Shown in pieces: positions 5,795 through 7,493 of a stretch of DNA of 7,493 nt (position 1 is the stretch's first letter; every line of letters begins with the position of its first letter). The DNA comes from an uncultured Rikenella sp. (GTDB lineage: Bacteria > Bacteroidota > Bacteroidia > Bacteroidales > Rikenellaceae). A program made the translations under genes and the position numbers. The notes under the pieces are model-generated. The model had not been told where the DNA came from and searched no databases. It worked only from the letters and a program-made list of their open reading frames with translations. The stretch covers positions 1-7,493 of the forward strand of contig CAJTNK010000096.1 of the NCBI GenBank assembly GCA_910577885.1. Reading direction: 5' to 3'.

Positions 5795-6739
5795 ATGGCA
5801 AAAGTAACAGTAGTAGGGGCCGGGAACGTAGGCGCAACGTGTGCCAATGTGCTGGCAACGCGCGAAGTGTGCAGCGAATTGGTGCTGCTGGACATCAAAG
5901 AAGGGGTGGCCGAAGGGAAGATCCTCGATATGTACCAGTGCGCCACGCTGATGGATTTCGACACCAACATGGTAGGCGTGACGAACGATTATGCGGCGAC
6001 GGCCGGTTCGGACGTGGTGGTAATCACCTCCGGGATGCCGCGCAAACCGGGCATGACCCGCGAAGAGCTGATCGGGGTGAATGCCGGGATCGTGAAGTCG
6101 GTGGCGACCGAGATCCTGAAACACTCGCCGAACGCTATCTTGGTGATCGTTTCGAACCCGATGGACCCGATGGCTTACCTGACGCTCAAAGCGACGGGGC
6201 TGCCCAAAAACCGGGTGGTGGGGCTCGGCGGAGCGTTGGACTCGGCTCGCTTCAAGTGCTACCTGGCCAAGGCGCTGGGCGTCAACTCGAACGACATCGA
6301 AGGAATGGTGATCGGGGGACATGGTGATACGACGATGATTCCGCTGATCTCGAAAGCGTCGGTCAAAGGGGTGCCGGTGACGCAGCTCTGCAAAGACAAA
6401 GCGGTGCTCGACAAGGTGGCTGCCGATACGATGGTAGGCGGAGCGACACTGACCAAGCTCTTGGGAACGTCGGCCTGGTATGCGCCGGGGGCGGCATCGG
6501 CGTCGGTGGTCGAAGCCATTGTGCGCGACCAGAAGAAGATCATTCCGGCCTGCGTTTACCTGGAAGGGGAGTACGGTCAGAAGGATATCTGCATCGGGGT
6601 GCCGACCGTGATCGGACGCAACGGGGCCGAACGGGTCGTTGAACTGGAGCTGACGGCAGAAGAAAAAGAACTCTTCGAAAAGAGCGCGGAAGCGGTGCGC
6701 AAGACCAATGCGATTCTGACCGAAATCAAGGCGCTGTAG
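5795..6739 (+). CDS. mdh: Malate dehydrogenase (NAD-dependent, LDH-like type)
   Basis: A 314-aa cytoplasmic enzyme that interconverts malate and oxaloacetate, in Bacteroidota chiefly in the reductive branch toward fumarate and succinate. The Rossmann loop is GAGNVG (8-13) and Asp33 in LLDI fits NAD preference. The substrate loop MPRKPGMTREE (81-91) has Arg83 and Arg89, as in malate and not lactate dehydrogenases. Asn121 lies in VSNPMD, the catalytic relay is Asp149 in GGALDSARF with Arg152, and the catalytic His176 lies in IGGHGDT. Length and motifs match the tetrameric, LDH-like MDH group (MDH type 3). It follows gcvH by 68 nt and ends at a strong hairpin terminator. GTAAGA 4-10 nt before the ATG is at most a weak ribosome-binding site. 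Confidence 0.96.
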   Translation: MAKVTVVGAGNVGATCANVLATREVCSELVLLDIKEGVAEGKILDMYQCATLMDFDTNMVGVTNDYAATAGSDVVVITSGMPRKPGMTREELIGVNAGIVKSVATEILKHSPNAILVIVSNPMDPMAYLTLKATGLPKNRVVGLGGALDSARFKCYLAKALGVNSNDIEGMVIGGHGDTTMIPLISKASVKGVPVTQLCKDKAVLDKVAADTMVGGATLTKLLGTSAWYAPGAASASVVEAIVRDQKKIIPACVYLEGEYGQKDICIGVPTVIGRNGAERVVELELTAEEKELFEKSAEAVRKTNAILTEIKAL

Positions 6740-6778
6740 AGGGATCTTCTCGGGAGACCGAGCGGGTTTGCGACATAG

Positions 6779-6827
6779 AAAGAAGCGGGGCTTACCTCCA
6801 TACGATGGAGATAAGCCTCGCTTCTTT
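6779..6827 (+). terminator. Rho-independent terminator of mdh, probably bidirectional
   Basis: Arms 6779-6801 and 6805-6827 are 23 nt each with a 3-nt loop (ACG). Twenty-one positions pair as Watson-Crick, one as G-U and one is C-A. The right arm ends in CTTCTTT followed by GTT, and the left arm begins with AAAGAAG, so a U-rich end is present on both strands. It begins 40 nt after the mdh stop codon. Confidence 0.85.
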
Positions 6828-6963
6828 GTTAGCAAGGTCTCGGTGCGCTGGCCTGCGGCTTCGCGTTGAGGCTCCGATGGTTTGTTGCCGGATTTCGCAG
6901 GCGCGCGGACAGAGCTTGTTGTTTTGTGGCGCAGTTTTTCGGCCGACGCCAGCGGTCTTTGCC

Positions 6964-6999
6964 GAGCAAAACCCAGTCTTCGAGTGCCGAGCGGCACCG
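6964..6999 (+). repeat. 36-nt direct repeat, copy A
   Basis: Matches 7225-7260 at 34 of 36 positions. It ends in the small hairpin GTGCC-GAGC-GGCAC. Weaker similarity extends about 35 nt to the left of both copies (TTTTTCGGCCG here, ATTTTCGGTCCG in the other). Confidence 0.8.
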
Positions 7000-7058
7000 C
7001 GCCCGAGGCCGAACTTTCTCTGTTGGTGATTCGTAAGAGGGCGGTAAGCTGAAGAACT

Positions 7059-7075
7059 GCGACCCATAGGGTCGC
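7059..7075. repeat. 17-nt palindrome, 7-bp stem
   Basis: GCGACCC (7059-7065), loop ATA, GGGTCGC (7069-7075); a perfect stem in the gene-free region, with the same geometry as 3098-3114. Confidence 0.6.
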
Positions 7076-7076
7076 T

Positions 7077-7162
7077 CGGGCCGCCGCCTCCCCGCGCGGG
7101 AGGCCCGCCACTTTTTCCATCGCTCACGCGATGGGTGTCGTTCTCCCGCAGGCGGCGGCCCG
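7077..7162. repeat. 13-bp inverted repeat enclosing smaller palindromes
   Basis: CGGGCCGCCGCCT (7077-7089) is perfectly complementary to AGGCGGCGGCCCG (7150-7162). The 60 nt between them contain the palindrome CCCGCGCGGG (7091-7100) and the hairpin at 7117-7134, so a multi-branched structure or a small inserted element with terminal inverted repeats is possible. No coding capacity is seen inside. Confidence 0.6.
7117..7134. repeat. 18-nt palindrome, 7-bp stem
   Basis: CCATCGC (7117-7123), loop TCAC, GCGATGG (7128-7134), lying inside the 13-bp inverted repeat. Confidence 0.6.
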
Positions 7163-7224
7163 CGAAAGGATGGGGCTAAGTTTCGAGCAGAGAATTTTCG
7201 GTCCGTCGCTTGCGTGGCTTGTCG

Positions 7225-7260
7225 GAGCAAATCCCAGTCTTCGGGTGCCGAGCGGCACCG
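7225..7260 (+). repeat. 36-nt direct repeat, copy B
   Basis: Second copy of the 6964-6999 repeat, 261 nt downstream in the same orientation, with two substitutions (A to T at repeat position 8, A to G at position 20). The terminal hairpin GTGCC-GAGC-GGCAC is unchanged. Confidence 0.8.
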
Positions 7261-7339
7261 GTCTTCCGCCGGGTGGCGTCGGCCGTCGTAGGGAGATCCC
7301 GGCCGAGTTTCGGACGGAGAACATTTTCCGGCACAAGTC

Positions 7340-7356
7340 GCGATGCTTTGCATCGC
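7340..7356. repeat. 17-nt palindrome, 7-bp stem
   Basis: GCGATGC (7340-7346), loop TTT, GCATCGC (7350-7356), a perfect stem. Confidence 0.6.
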
Positions 7357-7370
7357 CGGCCTTGGCGCCC

Positions 7371-7385
7371 AGCGGCGGAGCCGCT
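7371..7385. repeat. 15-nt palindrome, 6-bp stem
   Basis: AGCGGC (7371-7376), loop GGA, GCCGCT (7380-7385). Short and GC-rich, so chance is possible, but it belongs to the local cluster of palindromes. Confidence 0.45.
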
Positions 7386-7438
7386 CGGGGGGTGGGCGCA
7401 AGGCCGAACATTCTCCGGGTGGCGGTTGTCGGGGGATG

Positions 7439-7463
7439 GCCAAGGGGGCGCAGCCCTCTTGGC
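7439..7463. repeat. 25-nt hairpin, 11-bp stem with one G-U pair
   Basis: Arms 7439-7449 (GCCAAGGGGGC) and 7453-7463 (GCCCTCTTGGC) with loop GCA. It is followed by TGCGTTCTTTGCC and no U-tract on the plus strand, so a terminator role is not supported. Confidence 0.6.
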
Positions 7464-7493
7464 TGCGTTCTTTGCCTACTTTCTGTCGCATCA

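Larger units (their letters stand above)
6828..7493. other. Gene-free, palindrome-rich GC-rich region
   Basis: About 665 bases without a credible gene. Several frames are open on the minus strand (up to 220 codons), but they are Arg/Pro/Ser-rich, overlap each other, show no recognisable domain and translate the repeats, so they look like by-products of high GC. The region holds at least five short palindromes, a 36-nt direct repeat in two copies, a 13-bp inverted repeat 60 nt apart, and a 15-nt motif (AGGCCGAACTTTCTC at 7006-7020) repeated with one change at 7401-7415. The window ends inside TTTGCCTACTTTCTGTCG, which may be half of another hairpin. No tRNA, rRNA or CRISPR pattern is seen. Confidence 0.6.

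Noticed and set aside
5705..7120. A 471-codon minus-strand open frame across mdh and the post-mdh region
   Set aside because: It runs antisense through mdh, the mdh terminator and the repeats, which no real gene would do; no domain is visible.
6964..7260. A CRISPR array made of the 36-nt repeats
   Set aside because: There are only two copies, 261 nt apart, with other palindromes between them and no cas gene nearby; repeat-spacer periodicity is absent.
6829..7491. A 220-codon minus-strand open frame in the repeat region, with an internally repeated peptide (RCRSAPEDWDLL and RCRSALEDWVLL)
   Set aside because: The peptide repeat only reflects the 36-nt DNA repeat, whose 261-nt spacing happens to be a multiple of three. 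Other frames are open too, composition is Arg/Pro-rich, and there is no promoter or ribosome-binding signal.

Overview
The window looks like a chromosomal segment of a GC-rich Bacteroidota, most like Alistipes or a related Rikenellaceae member. The evidence is the Bacteroidota -33/-7 promoter type (TTG, 19 nt, TAnnTTTG) seen clearly before gcvH and in part elsewhere, the lack of strong Shine-Dalgarno sites, the high GC of the coding DNA, and the gene content (a secreted GH20 hexosaminidase, a ROK sugar kinase, an LDH-like malate dehydrogenase). The genus is an inference; no marker gene is present.

Layout. Bases 1-173 are intergenic and carry a dispersed repeat (21-125). On the minus strand follow a ROK-family sugar kinase (174-1280), then exonuclease VII as an overlapping xseA-xseB pair (xseB 1399-1611, xseA 1604-2980), a 365-bp gene-free interval rich in hairpins and holding a second copy of the 21-125 repeat, and an exported GH20 beta-N-acetylhexosaminidase (3346-5202). 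Transcription diverges in 5203-5345: on the plus strand come gcvH (5346-5726) and mdh (5795-6739), closed by a 23-bp hairpin terminator (6779-6827). The last ~665 bases (6828-7493) hold no credible gene and are packed with short palindromes and degenerate direct repeats.

Function. The genes are mostly housekeeping: DNA repair (ExoVII), glycine cleavage (lipoyl carrier GcvH) and central carbon metabolism (Mdh). The hexosaminidase and the ROK kinase could act in sequence on host or dietary amino-sugar glycans (release of a terminal GlcNAc/GalNAc outside the cytoplasm, phosphorylation of a hexose or N-acetylhexosamine inside), but ExoVII separates them and they are not an operon. Both carry the same repeat downstream of their 3' ends.

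I found no undescribed multi-gene system. What merits a second look is non-coding: the shared 3'-flanking repeat, a long structured stem at 3140-3206, a set of palindromes of like size but different stem sequence, a twice-occurring 36-nt repeat after mdh, and a near-leaderless promoter/start block shared by xseA and the hexosaminidase gene.
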